Origin: Lacrimispora sphenoides JCM 1415
GTDB lineage: Bacteria > Bacillota > Clostridia > Lachnospirales > Lachnospiraceae
Reading direction: 5' to 3'
Assembly (NCBI RefSeq): GCF_900105615.1
Contig: NZ_LT630003.1
Coordinates: 3,353,501 to 3,417,500 of the forward strand
DNA: 64,000 bases
How positions within the stretch are numbered: the first letter of the stretch is position 1; each line of letters starts with the position of its first letter. Both the position numbers and the translations under genes were made by a program. The notes below the pieces were generated by a model, which made no database searches, was not told the origin of the DNA, and saw only the letters and a program-made list of their open reading frames with translations. Of this stretch, positions 1-8,733 are shown piece after piece.

Positions 1-507
1 TACAATAAGCATTTTCATATTCTCCAGATTGTTTTCAAAAACACCGATGGAATCCATCCCATTGGAGTAAATGCATTTTATCCCAAGGACAAGAAGTTTT
101 TTTGTTAAATATTCCACAGGAATGGCGGAAAAGCCGGTTGCGTACAAAAATACGTAACCTACATCCAGTTGGCCCAGGCGCCTGGCAAATTCCCGGATGT
201 CTTCATAGGAATTATACTTTAAAAGAGAGTTAGAGCAAAAGCTGTTGATAAACTGCATTCCGGCATCCTCATTGTCCCTGGCCCGGTTTACAAGCGGCAG
301 CAGCTTGTAATACATGTCCACAAACCCGCTGTAGCCCAGCTTTTTTGTCAGGCGCATAATGGTTGAGGTGGAGGTGTAATTTTCCTTTGCAACTCCCCTC
401 ACCCCCATTTTAAGCATGGAATCCATGTGTTCAATGATATAACGGAGAACACTGTCCTCCACCTCAGTCAGGTTCTTTCCCGCTGTCAGTTTGCTTAAAT
501 CCACCAT
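1..507 (-). CDS. MurR/RpiR family transcriptional regulator, C-terminus cut off by the window edge
   Basis: The 169 visible residues form an RpiR-type N-terminal helix-turn-helix (residues about 12-75, with the typical stretch STSTIMRLTKKLGYSGF) followed by the start of the SIS sugar-phosphate-binding domain (around residues 110-169, YVFLYATGFSA). RpiR proteins are cytoplasmic repressors or activators that sense phosphosugars. I chose the ATG at 507 because AAGGA lies 9 bases upstream; an in-frame ATG at 543 has no good ribosome binding site. The gene runs off the left edge, so its ligand and target genes cannot be inferred. The preceding 95-residue gene ends 3 bases upstream of the alternative start, suggesting one transcript. 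Confidence 0.85.
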   Translation of the reverse strand, partial: MVDLSKLTAGKNLTEVEDSVLRYIIEHMDSMLKMGVRGVAKENYTSTSTIMRLTKKLGYSGFVDMYYKLLPLVNRARDNEDAGMQFINSFCSNSLLKYNSYEDIREFARRLGQLDVGYVFLYATGFSAIPVEYLTKKLLVLGIKCIYSNGMDSIGVFENNLENMKMLIV

Positions 508-546
508 TCCTGCTATCCTTCTTTCCTCATTCTCGTCTCTCATCCA

Positions 547-834
547 TTATAAAAAATCTTCATACCCCTGAATCATGGGATAAGGGGCGCAGTCCTTTAA
601 GGCCGCGGTTATGGTTCCCTTCACATAGGTGCTGAACCCCTGGCGGCGAAAATCTTCCTTGTTCTTATTTTTTATCAGCCGGCCGCCTCTGCCCAGTTCT
701 CCGATGTAATTCCCATTCTGGTCGTAGATTTCTTTTCCATAGAATTTCCCAAGAATCCTTCCGTCACAAGCAGCCAGGTAATCCCTCTGCCTTACTCCGA
801 TATAGTTTCCCTGCCAATTCCAGTATCGTTCCAT
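547..834 (-). CDS. Conserved hypothetical protein, 95 aa, with two WNWxGxYIG-type repeats
   Basis: I do not recognise a named function. The protein has repeated short beta-like units (YWNWQGNYIGVR, then YDQNGNYIGELGRGG), so it is probably a small all-beta protein of the type sometimes described as a beta-flower fold; that label is from memory. It has no signal peptide or membrane segment. The start is supported by GAGGAAGG about 10 bases upstream. It lies immediately upstream of and in the same direction as the RpiR regulator and is probably co-transcribed with it. Confidence 0.6.
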   Translation of the reverse strand: MERYWNWQGNYIGVRQRDYLAACDGRILGKFYGKEIYDQNGNYIGELGRGGRLIKNKNKEDFRRQGFSTYVKGTITAALKDCAPYPMIQGYEDFL

Positions 835-935
835 TGAAATCCATCCTTCCTCTTATCATTCTCTGCAATCATACACCATTTTTCCTCAAAAAGAAACACT
901 TTAGGGTGGCACATTGCTAAATTTTCAATGAATGC

Positions 936-964
936 TGGATTTTTCACGGGTTCTGTTATATAAT
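936..964 (+). promoter_or_regulatory. Probable promoter of the DAHP synthase gene
   Basis: A perfect TATAAT lies at 959-964, with a weak -35 (TGGATT, 936-941) 17 bases upstream. The start codon at 1008 lies about 43 bases downstream, preceded by AGGAGG. No T-box or attenuator-like hairpin is visible in the leader. Confidence 0.45.
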
Positions 965-1007
965 CAACAGAAAAAACACAGATTAATCACATACACAGGA
1001 GGATGCC

Positions 1008-2036
1008 ATGGGATTTCAATACGTAAACAATCTGCCAAGCCCGGAAGAAATTAAGGAACGCTTTCCACTTCCAGCAGAATTTAAAGCCCTTAAAATAGAA
1101 CGCGATCAAGCCATCAGCGATGTACTCACAGGAAAAAGCGATAAATTCCTTGTTATTATCGGTCCTTGCTCCGCTGACAATGAGGAGTCTGTTTCTGATT
1201 ATGTAAACCGGCTTGTGAAGGTACAGGAAAAGACAAAAGACCGTCTGATCCTCATCCCGAGAATTTATACCAATAAACCCAGAACCACGGGAGAAGGATA
1301 CAAGGGAATGCTTCACCAGCCTGATCCGGAAAAAAAACCGGACATGCACGAAGGTCTCATTGCCATCCGCAGGATGCACATGAATGTGTTCCTTGAAACC
1401 GGTTTATCCACAGCAGATGAGATGCTGTATCCGGAAAACCTGGGATATCTTGATGATATTATGTCTTACATTGCCATTGGTGCCCGTTCCGTGGAAAACC
1501 AGCAGCACCGTCTGACTTCCAGTGCCTGTGACGTTGCCGTGGGCATGAAAAATCCTACCAGCGGAGACATGTCCGTTATGCTTAACTCCGTAGTGGCCGC
1601 ACAGCAGGCCCATGATTTCACCTACAGAGGTTGGGAAGTGAGAAGCAAGGGCAATCCATTGGCCCACACCATCCTAAGAGGTGCGGTCAACAAGCACGGC
1701 CAGTGCATCCCCAACTACCATTTTGAAGATTTATTCCTTCTTCATGAGATGTACAGCCGCCGCAATCTCCAGAACCCGGCCTGCATCGTGGACACCAACC
1801 ACTCCAATTCCAACAAGAAATATAAGGAGCAGTTCCGTATTTCCAAGGAAGTCCTGCACAGCAGAAAGCATTCCCCGGAAATCCGTTCCCTGGTAAAAGG
1901 CCTGATGATTGAAAGCTACATTGAGCCGGGCAGCCAGAAAGTTGGAGAAGGCATTTACGGAAAATCCATCACCGATCCCTGTCTGGGATGGGAAGATTCC
2001 GAGCGTCTGATCTATGAAATTGCTGAAAATGCATAA
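1008..2036 (+). CDS. aroF: 3-deoxy-7-phosphoheptulonate synthase (DAHP synthase), class I
   Basis: This enzyme condenses phosphoenolpyruvate with erythrose 4-phosphate to DAHP, the first step of the shikimate pathway, in the cytoplasm. At 342 residues it has the length of the AroF/G/H family. IIGPCSADN at residues 50-58 and PRTTGEGYKG at about 91-100 are the family metal and PEP-binding motifs; RGAVNKHGQ and DTNHSN further on contribute metal ligands. The start has an AGGAGG site 6 bases upstream. It stands alone with its own terminator. Which aromatic end product inhibits it cannot be read from the sequence, so the symbol is used in the generic sense (aroF/aroG/aroH). Confidence 0.93.
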   Translation: MGFQYVNNLPSPEEIKERFPLPAEFKALKIERDQAISDVLTGKSDKFLVIIGPCSADNEESVSDYVNRLVKVQEKTKDRLILIPRIYTNKPRTTGEGYKGMLHQPDPEKKPDMHEGLIAIRRMHMNVFLETGLSTADEMLYPENLGYLDDIMSYIAIGARSVENQQHRLTSSACDVAVGMKNPTSGDMSVMLNSVVAAQQAHDFTYRGWEVRSKGNPLAHTILRGAVNKHGQCIPNYHFEDLFLLHEMYSRRNLQNPACIVDTNHSNSNKKYKEQFRISKEVLHSRKHSPEIRSLVKGLMIESYIEPGSQKVGEGIYGKSITDPCLGWEDSERLIYEIAENA

Positions 2037-2056
2037 TATAATATTTTAATTCAAGT

Positions 2057-2099
2057 CATGCCAGAGGCATTTTTACTGTCTCCGGCATGTTTCTTTTTA
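2057..2099 (+). terminator. Rho-independent terminator after aroF
   Basis: CATGCC (2057-2062) pairs with GGCATG (2084-2089), with further partial pairing inside the loop, followed by TTTCTTTTT. It lies 20 bases after the aroF stop. Confidence 0.65.
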
Positions 2100-2311
2100 C
2101 TGATTACTATCCGTATTCTCCGATTGTTATTAGTAATTAACCTTTTTTTTAATTATTTTTCAATTTTCTCTTGTTTTTCTAATAAGAGATGATAAAATAA
2201 AATTGAAGTCATTCATATGACTCTTCATCCTGTTGATATCTATATACCCCTCTATGTTGTTGGCACGCTCATGCCGGGTTTATCCGGCTATCAGGAAAAG
2301 GAGGTATGGGT

Positions 2312-2557
2312 ATGCGGACCATTGAAGTCGATATCCAGCTGCGTTACACCCCCATTCCCCTCGCGCTTTTAATCAACACCGCTAATGCCTTTGACTGTGA
2401 TATCTATATTGACTACGGTTTAACAAAGGTGAATGTCAAGAACTACGACGAGATGAAAAAAGGGCTTAACACGCAGAACCGGAACTTACAATTTAATTTC
2501 GACGGCATTGATGAGCTGGCCGCCGAAGGACGGATCGAGATGCTGTTTCAACCGTAA
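2312..2557 (+). CDS. HPr-fold protein lacking the phosphorylatable histidine
   Basis: The 81-residue protein follows the HPr phosphocarrier pattern from end to end: an initial strand, an ALLINTANAFDCDIYI helix and strand, a VNVKNYDEM segment matching the VNAKSIMGL region of true HPr, and GIDELAAEG near the C-terminus. The GLHARPA motif that holds His15 is replaced by RYTPIPL, so it cannot act as a normal PTS phosphocarrier. The KS region with regulatory Ser46 is also changed (KN). I start at the second ATG (2312), 7 bases after AGGAGG; the first ATG at 2306 is only one base from it. A GCCGG/CCGGC hairpin sits just upstream (2273-2288). Its function is unknown; a regulatory or structural role is only inferred. 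Confidence 0.7.
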   Translation: MRTIEVDIQLRYTPIPLALLINTANAFDCDIYIDYGLTKVNVKNYDEMKKGLNTQNRNLQFNFDGIDELAAEGRIEMLFQP

Positions 2558-2593
2558 TCCGTCAGAAAGGAACCTTTATGAACTATCATAAAA

Positions 2594-2638
2594 AAGAGAG
2601 TTGATATTAGCATAACGCTGATCATCAACTCTCTTTTC
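2594..2638. terminator. Bidirectional terminator between converging genes
   Basis: A perfect 12-base stem, AAGAGAGTTGAT (2594-2605) with ATCAACTCTCTT (2624-2635), has A-rich and T-rich flanks. It can end both the HPr-like gene (plus) and uppP (minus). Confidence 0.85.
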
Positions 2639-2647
2639 TATATTTCC

Positions 2648-3481
2648 TTAACCAAGGAAAGCAGTAATGGTAAAATACAAAAGCACCACTGCTCCCAATA
2701 CAATTCTGTAATATCCGAAGAATTTAAAATCATGCTGTCTGATATATCCCATTAAGAACTTAATCGAATAAACAGAAACTACAAAAGCAATCACCATGCC
2801 TAAAATCAGATAGAAGACCTGAGGTCCGGTAAAATTCATTCCATATTTCACAACCTTTAAAAGGCTGGCTCCAAACATCACCGGTATTCCCAGGAAAAAG
2901 GAAAACTCTGCGGAAGCCGCCCGGGAACAGCCCAGGATCATGGCGCCGAGAATGGTGGCACCGGAACGTGAGGTACCCGGAATCAGGGCCAGAAGCTGAA
3001 ACAGTCCGATCCAAAGAGCTGTCTGGTAAGAGATATCTCCCACCTTCTGAACTTCAAAGCTCCGGTACTGGTTCCTGTTCTCAATGATGATAAACAGCAC
3101 ACCATAAAGGATCAGGGTCGCCGCCACTACATAGCCGTTCATCAGATACTCATCAAGGATATCATCCACCAGGAACCCGATCACTGCTGCGGGAATACAG
3201 GCTAAGATGATCTTTGACCATAGAACCAGAGTGGCCTGCTTCTGCGCCGGTTTTTTCCTGACGGAAAAGGGGTTAAGCTTGTCAAAATACAAAACCAGCA
3301 CCGCCAGAATCGCCCCCAGCTGAATGACAACCAAAAACATATTTTTAAATGCACTCGGCTGATTTAAGTGTATAATCTCATCTACCAGGATCATGTGGCC
3401 CGTACTGCTTATGGGCAGCCACTCTGTAAAGCCCTCCACAATTCCAAGAACAATTACTTTTAAAATCTCAATGATATTCAT
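2648..3481 (-). CDS. uppP: Undecaprenyl-diphosphatase
   Basis: This integral membrane enzyme removes a phosphate from undecaprenyl diphosphate, recycling the lipid carrier for cell wall synthesis and giving some bacitracin resistance. The 277-residue length is typical. The two catalytic signatures are present: [15 protein letters not shown] at residues 16-30 and PGTSRSGAT at 168-176. About seven to eight hydrophobic segments are visible. It is followed at a short distance upstream by ung in the same direction (18 bases between), so the two may share a transcript, and it ends at a strong bidirectional terminator. Confidence 0.95.
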   Translation of the reverse strand: MNIIEILKVIVLGIVEGFTEWLPISSTGHMILVDEIIHLNQPSAFKNMFLVVIQLGAILAVLVLYFDKLNPFSVRKKPAQKQATLVLWSKIILACIPAAVIGFLVDDILDEYLMNGYVVAATLILYGVLFIIIENRNQYRSFEVQKVGDISYQTALWIGLFQLLALIPGTSRSGATILGAMILGCSRAASAEFSFFLGIPVMFGASLLKVVKYGMNFTGPQVFYLILGMVIAFVVSVYSIKFLMGYIRQHDFKFFGYYRIVLGAVVLLYFTITAFLG

Positions 3482-3499
3482 TCCTTTTCCCCTGTCTTT

Positions 3500-4174
3500 T
3501 TAAATATTTTCAATCTGCCAGTCAATAGGCTCCAACCCATTTTCCTTTAAATAGGCATTGGTTCTGCTAAAGTGTTTACAGCCAAAGAATCCCCTGTAAG
3601 CGGAAAGAGGGCTGGGATGAGGCGCCTCCAGAATGAGGTGCCTTGGGTTTGTTAACATGACCTTCTTATTCTGGGCCGGGCGTCCCCATAAAAGGAATAC
3701 CATAGGCCGGTCCTGTTTATTTAAAATTTTAATGGCTGCATCCGTAAAGGTCTCCCAGCCGATCCCCTGGTGGGAATTGGCTGCATGGGCACGCACCGTA
3801 AGCACCGTATTTAGGAGCATGACCCCCTGATCTGCCCACTTTTTTAAATATCCGTTATTTGGAACCTCACAGCCAAGATCTTCCCGAAGCTCCTGATAAA
3901 TATTAACAAGGGACGGAGGAATATCCACATCTGGCTTTACGGAAAAACAAAGCCCGTGGGCCTGCCCATTATTATGATAAGGATCCTGACCTAAAATCAC
4001 TACCTTTGCATTGGAAAGAGGCGTGAACTGAAACGCGTTAAAAATGTCGTTTGGGTCAGGAAAGACCTGGGTCTTTTCATATTCATGCTTCACTTTCTGA
4101 TAAAGTTCCCTGTAATATGGCTTTTTAAACTCTTCGCTTAAGGGTTCCAGCCAGTCGTTCTCAATTGCTCCCAT
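3500..4174 (-). CDS. ung: Uracil-DNA glycosylase, family 1
   Basis: Removes uracil from DNA as the first step of base excision repair. Family 1 motifs are clear: the water-activating GQDPYH at residues 62-67 (Asp64 catalytic) and HPSPLSAYRGF near residue 187, which carries the catalytic His and the DNA-intercalating loop. Its 224 residues match the bacterial enzyme. The upstream stretch contains GGAGAAAG before the ATG. It sits between hisF and uppP, all on the minus strand, with no evident functional link. Confidence 0.96.
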   Translation of the reverse strand: MGAIENDWLEPLSEEFKKPYYRELYQKVKHEYEKTQVFPDPNDIFNAFQFTPLSNAKVVILGQDPYHNNGQAHGLCFSVKPDVDIPPSLVNIYQELREDLGCEVPNNGYLKKWADQGVMLLNTVLTVRAHAANSHQGIGWETFTDAAIKILNKQDRPMVFLLWGRPAQNKKVMLTNPRHLILEAPHPSPLSAYRGFFGCKHFSRTNAYLKENGLEPIDWQIENI

Positions 4175-4225
4175 TCTTTCTCCTTTGCATCTTTCGGGAA
4201 AACCCCATTTGTATAAAATTAAACC

Positions 4226-4987
4226 TTAAATCCTCACCGGTACTCCCATGACTTCCAAATACCGTTTTAATTCCATGATCTCCAGCTCCTTGTAATGAAA
4301 CAGGGAGGCCGCTAAAGCAGCATCTGCCTTTCCTTCCGTCAGTGCGTGATGGAAATGCTCCATCGTGCCTGCACCTCCTGAAGCGATCACCGGCACGGAA
4401 ACATGCTCTGCTATGATGCGGTTTAACTCATCATCATATCCTGCCTTCGTTCCGTCACAGTCCATGCTGGTGAGGAGGATCTCTCCTGCACCAAGGCTGT
4501 CTGCCTTCATGGCCCATTCTACCGCATCCAGTCCGGTATCGATCCGGCCGCCGTTCTTAAATACGTTCCAGCCACTTCCATCCTTCCGCCTTCTGGCATC
4601 AATGGCAACCACCACGCATTGGCGTCCGAATTTGCCTGCTGCGTCGGAGATCAGCTGAGGAGTATTGATGGCTGAGGAATTAATGGATATCTTATCCGCA
4701 CCTTCTCTTAAAAGCATTCTAAAATCCTCCACCGTGCGGATCCCGCCGCCAACAGTAAAGGGGATAAATACCTTTTCCGCCACCCGGCGCACCATATCCA
4801 CCACCGTATTCCGGTTGTCAGAGGACGCGGTGATATCAAGGAACACCAGCTCATCGGCGCCGGCCCTGTCATAAGCCGCTGCAATCTCCACCGGATCCCC
4901 GGCATCCTGTAAATTTACGAAATTAACACCCTTTACTACTCTTCCGTCCTTCACATCCAAACATGGAATGATCCTCTTCGTAAGCAT
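4226..4987 (-). CDS. hisF: Imidazole glycerol phosphate synthase, cyclase subunit
   Basis: HisF uses ammonia from HisH to convert PRFAR to imidazole glycerol phosphate and AICAR, a branch point of histidine and purine synthesis. The TIM-barrel starts with [19 protein letters not shown], including catalytic Asp11, and VVVAIDAR carries the second catalytic Asp near residue 130. The 253-residue length is standard. It follows hisH by 11 bases in the same operon. No other his gene is present, so the pathway is split over the chromosome. Confidence 0.96.
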   Translation of the reverse strand: MLTKRIIPCLDVKDGRVVKGVNFVNLQDAGDPVEIAAAYDRAGADELVFLDITASSDNRNTVVDMVRRVAEKVFIPFTVGGGIRTVEDFRMLLREGADKISINSSAINTPQLISDAAGKFGRQCVVVAIDARRRKDGSGWNVFKNGGRIDTGLDAVEWAMKADSLGAGEILLTSMDCDGTKAGYDDELNRIIAEHVSVPVIASGGAGTMEHFHHALTEGKADAALAASLFHYKELEIMELKRYLEVMGVPVRI

Positions 4988-4998
4988 CCTGTACCTCC

Positions 4999-5607
4999 TT
5001 AAGTCAATTCAATGAAATTTTTCAGAATAGTAAGGCCAGTATCACCGCTCTTCTCGGGATGGAACTGGCAGGCAAAAAGATTATCATGTTCCACCGATGC
5101 CCCAAACTTTATTCCATAGGTTGCAGAAGCAGCTACATCAGATTCCCGTCCCGCTTCTAAATAATATGAATGGACAAAATACACATATGCCCCGGAATCA
5201 ATTCCTTTAAAAAGTCTTGTACCAGGCTTTATATCCAGACGGTTCCAGCCCATATGAGGGACTTTAAGCCCCGGTGTCTCCGGAAATTTCACGATCTTAC
5301 CAGGAAGCAGGGAAAGTCCCCTGACCCCTTCGCATTCTCCGCTGCTTTCAAAGAAAAGCTGAAGCCCAAGGCATATCCCGAGAAAAGGCGTTCCTTTTGA
5401 AATCACCTGATGGATCACATCCACCAGCTCATACTGATGAAGCTTTTCCATCGCATCGCCAAAAGAACCAACACCCGGAAGAATCACCTTGTCCGCAGAA
5501 AGGAGGATCTCCTTTTCCCGGCTTACCACAGGCTTTTCTCCCAATGCGGTCAGTGCTTTCTCCACACTTTTTAAGTTTCCAGCATCGTAGTCGATTATCG
5601 CTATCAT
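4999..5607 (-). CDS. hisH: Imidazole glycerol phosphate synthase, glutamine amidotransferase subunit
   Basis: Class I glutaminase that supplies ammonia to HisF through the barrel tunnel. The nucleophile lies in FLGICLGLQ (Cys79) and the His/Glu of the triad in CQFHPEKSG near residues 183-185. I start at the ATG at 5607, 8 bases after AGAGG; an upstream in-frame GTG at 5616 overlaps that site. The length of 202 residues is normal. A promoter lies directly upstream (5638-5666), so hisH-hisF form a short operon. Confidence 0.95.
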   Translation of the reverse strand: MIAIIDYDAGNLKSVEKALTALGEKPVVSREKEILLSADKVILPGVGSFGDAMEKLHQYELVDVIHQVISKGTPFLGICLGLQLFFESSGECEGVRGLSLLPGKIVKFPETPGLKVPHMGWNRLDIKPGTRLFKGIDSGAYVYFVHSYYLEAGRESDVAASATYGIKFGASVEHDNLFACQFHPEKSGDTGLTILKNFIELT

Positions 5608-5637
5608 GGCCGTCACCTCTTTACGTCTTTTTTCAAC

Positions 5638-5666
5638 ATTTTAACACAGTAACGTGTAATGTACAA
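5638..5666 (-). promoter_or_regulatory. Promoter of hisH-hisF
   Basis: On the minus strand TTGTAC (5661-5666) and TAAAAT (5638-5643) are separated by exactly 17 bases, about 30 bases upstream of the hisH start. Confidence 0.55.
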
Positions 5667-5678
5667 CGCAAAATAAGC

Positions 5679-6296
5679 CTATAATTTCCGAAAGAATTTC
5701 GTTGAATTTTCTAAAACAGCATCAGCCTTTCCCTTTACCGTTTCCGGCAATTGGGCCAGCGTTTCATGAATCCTATACATGTGGGCCTTTTTATTAATGG
5801 AAACTGTCTTCTCAAAAGGCCAGCGGATGACCGTAGGAGTCTTAAAACCTACCCCAAGTTCCAAGACCAGCAGCTTTTTATTAAGGGTTCCTGCCAGCCA
5901 CGCGGTATAAGCCTTCCACTGGGGAAGGTAGCCCTCTTCTATGTAATTCTCCGCCTCTATGGTATTGCCTGTCAGAGGTTCCCCGCAATGAGGACAGACA
6001 TCCTTTGGGATCTCTCCCGGCTCCCAGATATCCTTTGTACAGGTTTTGGAGCACTGCCTCCATGTCACGTTCCCGCAGGGTGCTACCATCCGGCTCTTAT
6101 CCAGGGGAGTTTTAAATATTTCTCCATCGGTCACTGTAGTTACAAGAAAGAAATCCTTATCCTTTATGAGTTCATTCATTTTCTCATAAAGGTTTCCCAT
6201 ATCCGGAATTCCCTCTGCTTTCCATTCCTCTCCGATTCCGATCAAAAGCTTTTCACAAGCTGCTATTTCTTCTAAAATCTGTTCATTCACAGTCAT
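5679..6296 (-). CDS. Sirtuin-like (Sir2-fold) protein with altered active site
   Basis: The 205-residue protein keeps the sirtuin outline: LLIGIGEEW near residues 17-25 where GAGIS is expected, GIPDMG at 29-34 for GIPDFR, four zinc-type cysteines (C82, C86, C101, C104), and a C-terminal ELGVGFKTPTVIRWPFE segment that matches the NAD-site end of sirtuins. The catalytic His, 8 residues before the first zinc Cys, is Cys74 (PCGN instead of HG). A normal deacylase reaction is therefore doubtful; NAD or ADP-ribose binding remains possible. The start at 6296 has AAGGTGG upstream. It is transcribed alone. Confidence 0.65.
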   Translation of the reverse strand: MTVNEQILEEIAACEKLLIGIGEEWKAEGIPDMGNLYEKMNELIKDKDFFLVTTVTDGEIFKTPLDKSRMVAPCGNVTWRQCSKTCTKDIWEPGEIPKDVCPHCGEPLTGNTIEAENYIEEGYLPQWKAYTAWLAGTLNKKLLVLELGVGFKTPTVIRWPFEKTVSINKKAHMYRIHETLAQLPETVKGKADAVLENSTKFFRKL

Positions 6297-6449
6297 CTAT
6301 CCACCTTCTTTTTCAAACAATACCCATATATTATACATCAAAGGGGATTTTAAGAAAAGAAGGAAATTCTGTTCTTGCGGCGTGCCATGGATATATGCTA
6401 TACTAATCCATGCATTTAGTCAAATAATGAAAAAGGAAGTCAGCAGATC

Positions 6450-6881
6450 ATGAATAAGTTTAAGAGGCTTTCTCCCTTTTTGGGAGGCTGCGCCGCCATT
6501 GCGGTCCTGGCACTGCTTTTAGTCGTATATACTCTGACAAAACCGGTTCCCATGGCGGGGACAAAAAGCATTTCCATTGATGTGGTATATGAAAACGGAG
6601 TAACGGACCACTATCAGATCACTACAGAAGCGCAGTTTCTGTTAGAAGCGCTTAAATCTATACCGAATCTTCAAATTGAAGGAACCACTTCCGAAGAATT
6701 TGGCCTCATGGTCAATACAATTAACGGAAAACGGGCAGACTACCAAAAGGACGGCGCTTACTGGGCTCTTCTCTGCAACGGGGAAACTTGCACCTACGGA
6801 GTGAGCCAGCAGGCCATCAAGGATGGAGAGCGCTATACCTTTCAGTACACATTGACCTCTGAGGAAATAAAAAAATCATGA
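6450..6881 (+). CDS. Membrane-anchored DUF4430 domain protein
   Basis: 143 residues: a hydrophobic N-terminal anchor at about residues 10-30, then an extracellular domain of the DUF4430 type (TEAQFLLEALKS, MVNTINGKRADYQ, YWALLCNG, and a final FQYTLT strand). DUF4430 resembles the C-terminal domain of transcobalamin and intrinsic factor, so corrinoid or small-molecule binding is possible but not shown. Its stop overlaps the next start by four bases (ATGA), which ties it to the ECF S component that follows. Confidence 0.7.
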   Translation: MNKFKRLSPFLGGCAAIAVLALLLVVYTLTKPVPMAGTKSISIDVVYENGVTDHYQITTEAQFLLEALKSIPNLQIEGTTSEEFGLMVNTINGKRADYQKDGAYWALLCNGETCTYGVSQQAIKDGERYTFQYTLTSEEIKKS

Positions 6882-7399
6882 AAAATAATCCCCTGATTAC
6901 CACCAGGGAACTGGTATTAGACGCACTGCTTTCAGCCCTTTTATTTGTAAGCCAGGTAAGCTTGTCCTGGCTTCCCAACGTAGAACTGGTATCCCTGCTT
7001 CTAATTTTATACACCCTCGTATTCCGCAAACACGTATGGATCATCCTATACGTGTTTGTTATATTGGAAGGGTTGGTCTACGGCTTCGGCCTCTGGTGGT
7101 TTTCCTATCTCTATGTGTGGCCCATACTCCCGGCCGCCGTATTTTTGATTTACAAAAACAATACGCCAAGGCTCTTTGGCATATCCCTGCTTTCCGGAAT
7201 CTTTGGAATGCTGTTTGGATTCTTCTGTTCGGGGTTCTACTTAATTTCCGGAGGCCCCGGCGCAGCTTTTACCTGGTGGGCGGCAGGAATCCCATATGAT
7301 ATCGTCCACGGAACAGGCAATTTCTTACTGTCCCTCATTTTATTCCAGCCGTTATACCGGCTGCTCACCTCATTAAAACAGGGGCAATCTCATCAATAA
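6878..7399 (+). CDS. ECF transporter S component
   Basis: A 173-residue, very hydrophobic protein with about five to six membrane helices, a short charged N-terminus (TTRELVLDALLSALLFVSQ, a common start in S components) and a glycine-rich loop. S components bind vitamins or metals and dock on the shared EcfAA'T energy module, which is not in this window. Coupling to a DUF4430 protein suggests the two recognise the same substrate, perhaps a corrinoid; the specificity is inference only. Confidence 0.75.
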   Translation: MKNNPLITTRELVLDALLSALLFVSQVSLSWLPNVELVSLLLILYTLVFRKHVWIILYVFVILEGLVYGFGLWWFSYLYVWPILPAAVFLIYKNNTPRLFGISLLSGIFGMLFGFFCSGFYLISGGPGAAFTWWAAGIPYDIVHGTGNFLLSLILFQPLYRLLTSLKQGQSHQ

Positions 7400-7413
7400 A
7401 GGAGTGTATGCTT

Positions 7414-8619
7414 ATGGAATCAGCAACCGTAAGATTAAAAAAAGGAGAAGGACGCTCATTAAAAGCCGGCGGTCCTTGGATCTATGACAATGAAATCGAT
7501 ACCATCACCGGGGATTATACCAACGGTGATATCGTATCCGTGGAGGACTTTGATGGCTATTTCCTGGGGCATGGCTTCATCAATACCAATTCCAGGCTCA
7601 CCGTCCGCATCATGTCCAGGAAAAAGAACAATGAAGTAAACGAAAGCTTTCTGGAAATGCGGGTCCGCAACGCCTGGGAATACCGCAAAGCCACTGTGGA
7701 CACTTCCAGCTGCCGCCTCATCTTCGGAGAGGCAGACTTCCTTCCCGGCATTGTAGTAGACAAGTTTGGGGATATCCTTGTGGTGGAATCCCTTGCCCTT
7801 GGCATTGACCGGCTAAAGCCTGTAATCCTGGAAAAGTTAAAAAAGGTTCTGGAAGAGGACGGCATTAAAATCCGCGGCATTTACGAGCGAAGCGACGCAA
7901 AGGTCCGCCTCCAGGAAGGCATGGAACGCTATAAGGGCTTCATCGGTCCTTCCTTTGACACCAAGGTGGAAATCACAGAAAACGGGGTTAAATACCAGGT
8001 GGATGTCCAGGATGGGCAGAAAACCGGCTTTTTCCTTGACCAAAAATACAACCGCCTTGCCATTCAGCGCTTATGTAAGGATAAGCGGGTCTTAGACTGC
8101 TTTACCCATACCGGCTCCTTTGCCTTAAATGCCGGTATTGCCGGAGCAAGAGAAGTTCTAGGGGTGGATGCCTCTGAGCTTGGCATCGCACAGGCAAAAG
8201 AAAACGCCGCATTAAACGGCTTATCTGACCGGGTAGCCTTTCAGTGCGCCGATGTTTTTGAACTCCTTCCCCAGCTGGAGAAAAGCGGGGAAACCTTCGA
8301 TGTGGTCATCCTGGACCCTCCTGCCTTCACCAAATCCAGGAACTCGGTGAAAAACGCAGTAAAAGGCTACCGTGAGATCAATCTCCGCGGCATGAAGCTG
8401 GTAAAGGACGGTGGCTATTTAGCCACCTGCTCCTGTTCCCATTTCATGACCCCCGAGCTTTTCACAAAGACCATCCGGGAAGCTGCAGCAAACGTCCACA
8501 AACGCCTCCGTCAGGTAGAATACCGGACTCAGGCAGCAGATCATCCGATCTTATGGGCGGGAGATGAAACCTCCTATTACTTAAAATTTTACATCTTTCA
8601 GGTTTGCGACGAGAAATAA
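7414..8619 (+). CDS. Class I SAM-dependent rRNA methyltransferase of the RlmI type
   Basis: About 401 residues with an N-terminal PUA-like RNA-binding domain (GPWIYDNEID near the start) and a C-terminal Rossmann methyltransferase (DCFTHTGSFALNAG for SAM binding, VILDPPAFTKS for catalysis, CSCSHFMT). This is the layout of RlmI, which makes 5-methylcytosine at 23S rRNA position 1962. I start at the second ATG (7414), 9 bases after GGAG; the ATG at 7408 is too close to it. It follows the ECF gene by 14 bases and may be co-transcribed. The exact target base is not certain. Confidence 0.88.
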   Translation: MESATVRLKKGEGRSLKAGGPWIYDNEIDTITGDYTNGDIVSVEDFDGYFLGHGFINTNSRLTVRIMSRKKNNEVNESFLEMRVRNAWEYRKATVDTSSCRLIFGEADFLPGIVVDKFGDILVVESLALGIDRLKPVILEKLKKVLEEDGIKIRGIYERSDAKVRLQEGMERYKGFIGPSFDTKVEITENGVKYQVDVQDGQKTGFFLDQKYNRLAIQRLCKDKRVLDCFTHTGSFALNAGIAGAREVLGVDASELGIAQAKENAALNGLSDRVAFQCADVFELLPQLEKSGETFDVVILDPPAFTKSRNSVKNAVKGYREINLRGMKLVKDGGYLATCSCSHFMTPELFTKTIREAAANVHKRLRQVEYRTQAADHPILWAGDETSYYLKFYIFQVCDEK

Positions 8620-8733
8620 AATTAAGGGTTAATCGGATATTCCCAATCCGCCTACCTGCCTGATGAGGTTAAAAGGGGGTGTCCAAAAAGTGATTTATAA
8701 GTCGGCTCCCCCCTTACCTTGGTAAACAATAAT

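Noticed and set aside
5751-6275. 174-residue open frame on the plus strand
   Set aside because: It lies opposite the sirtuin-like gene, has no ribosome binding site and no recognisable motif.
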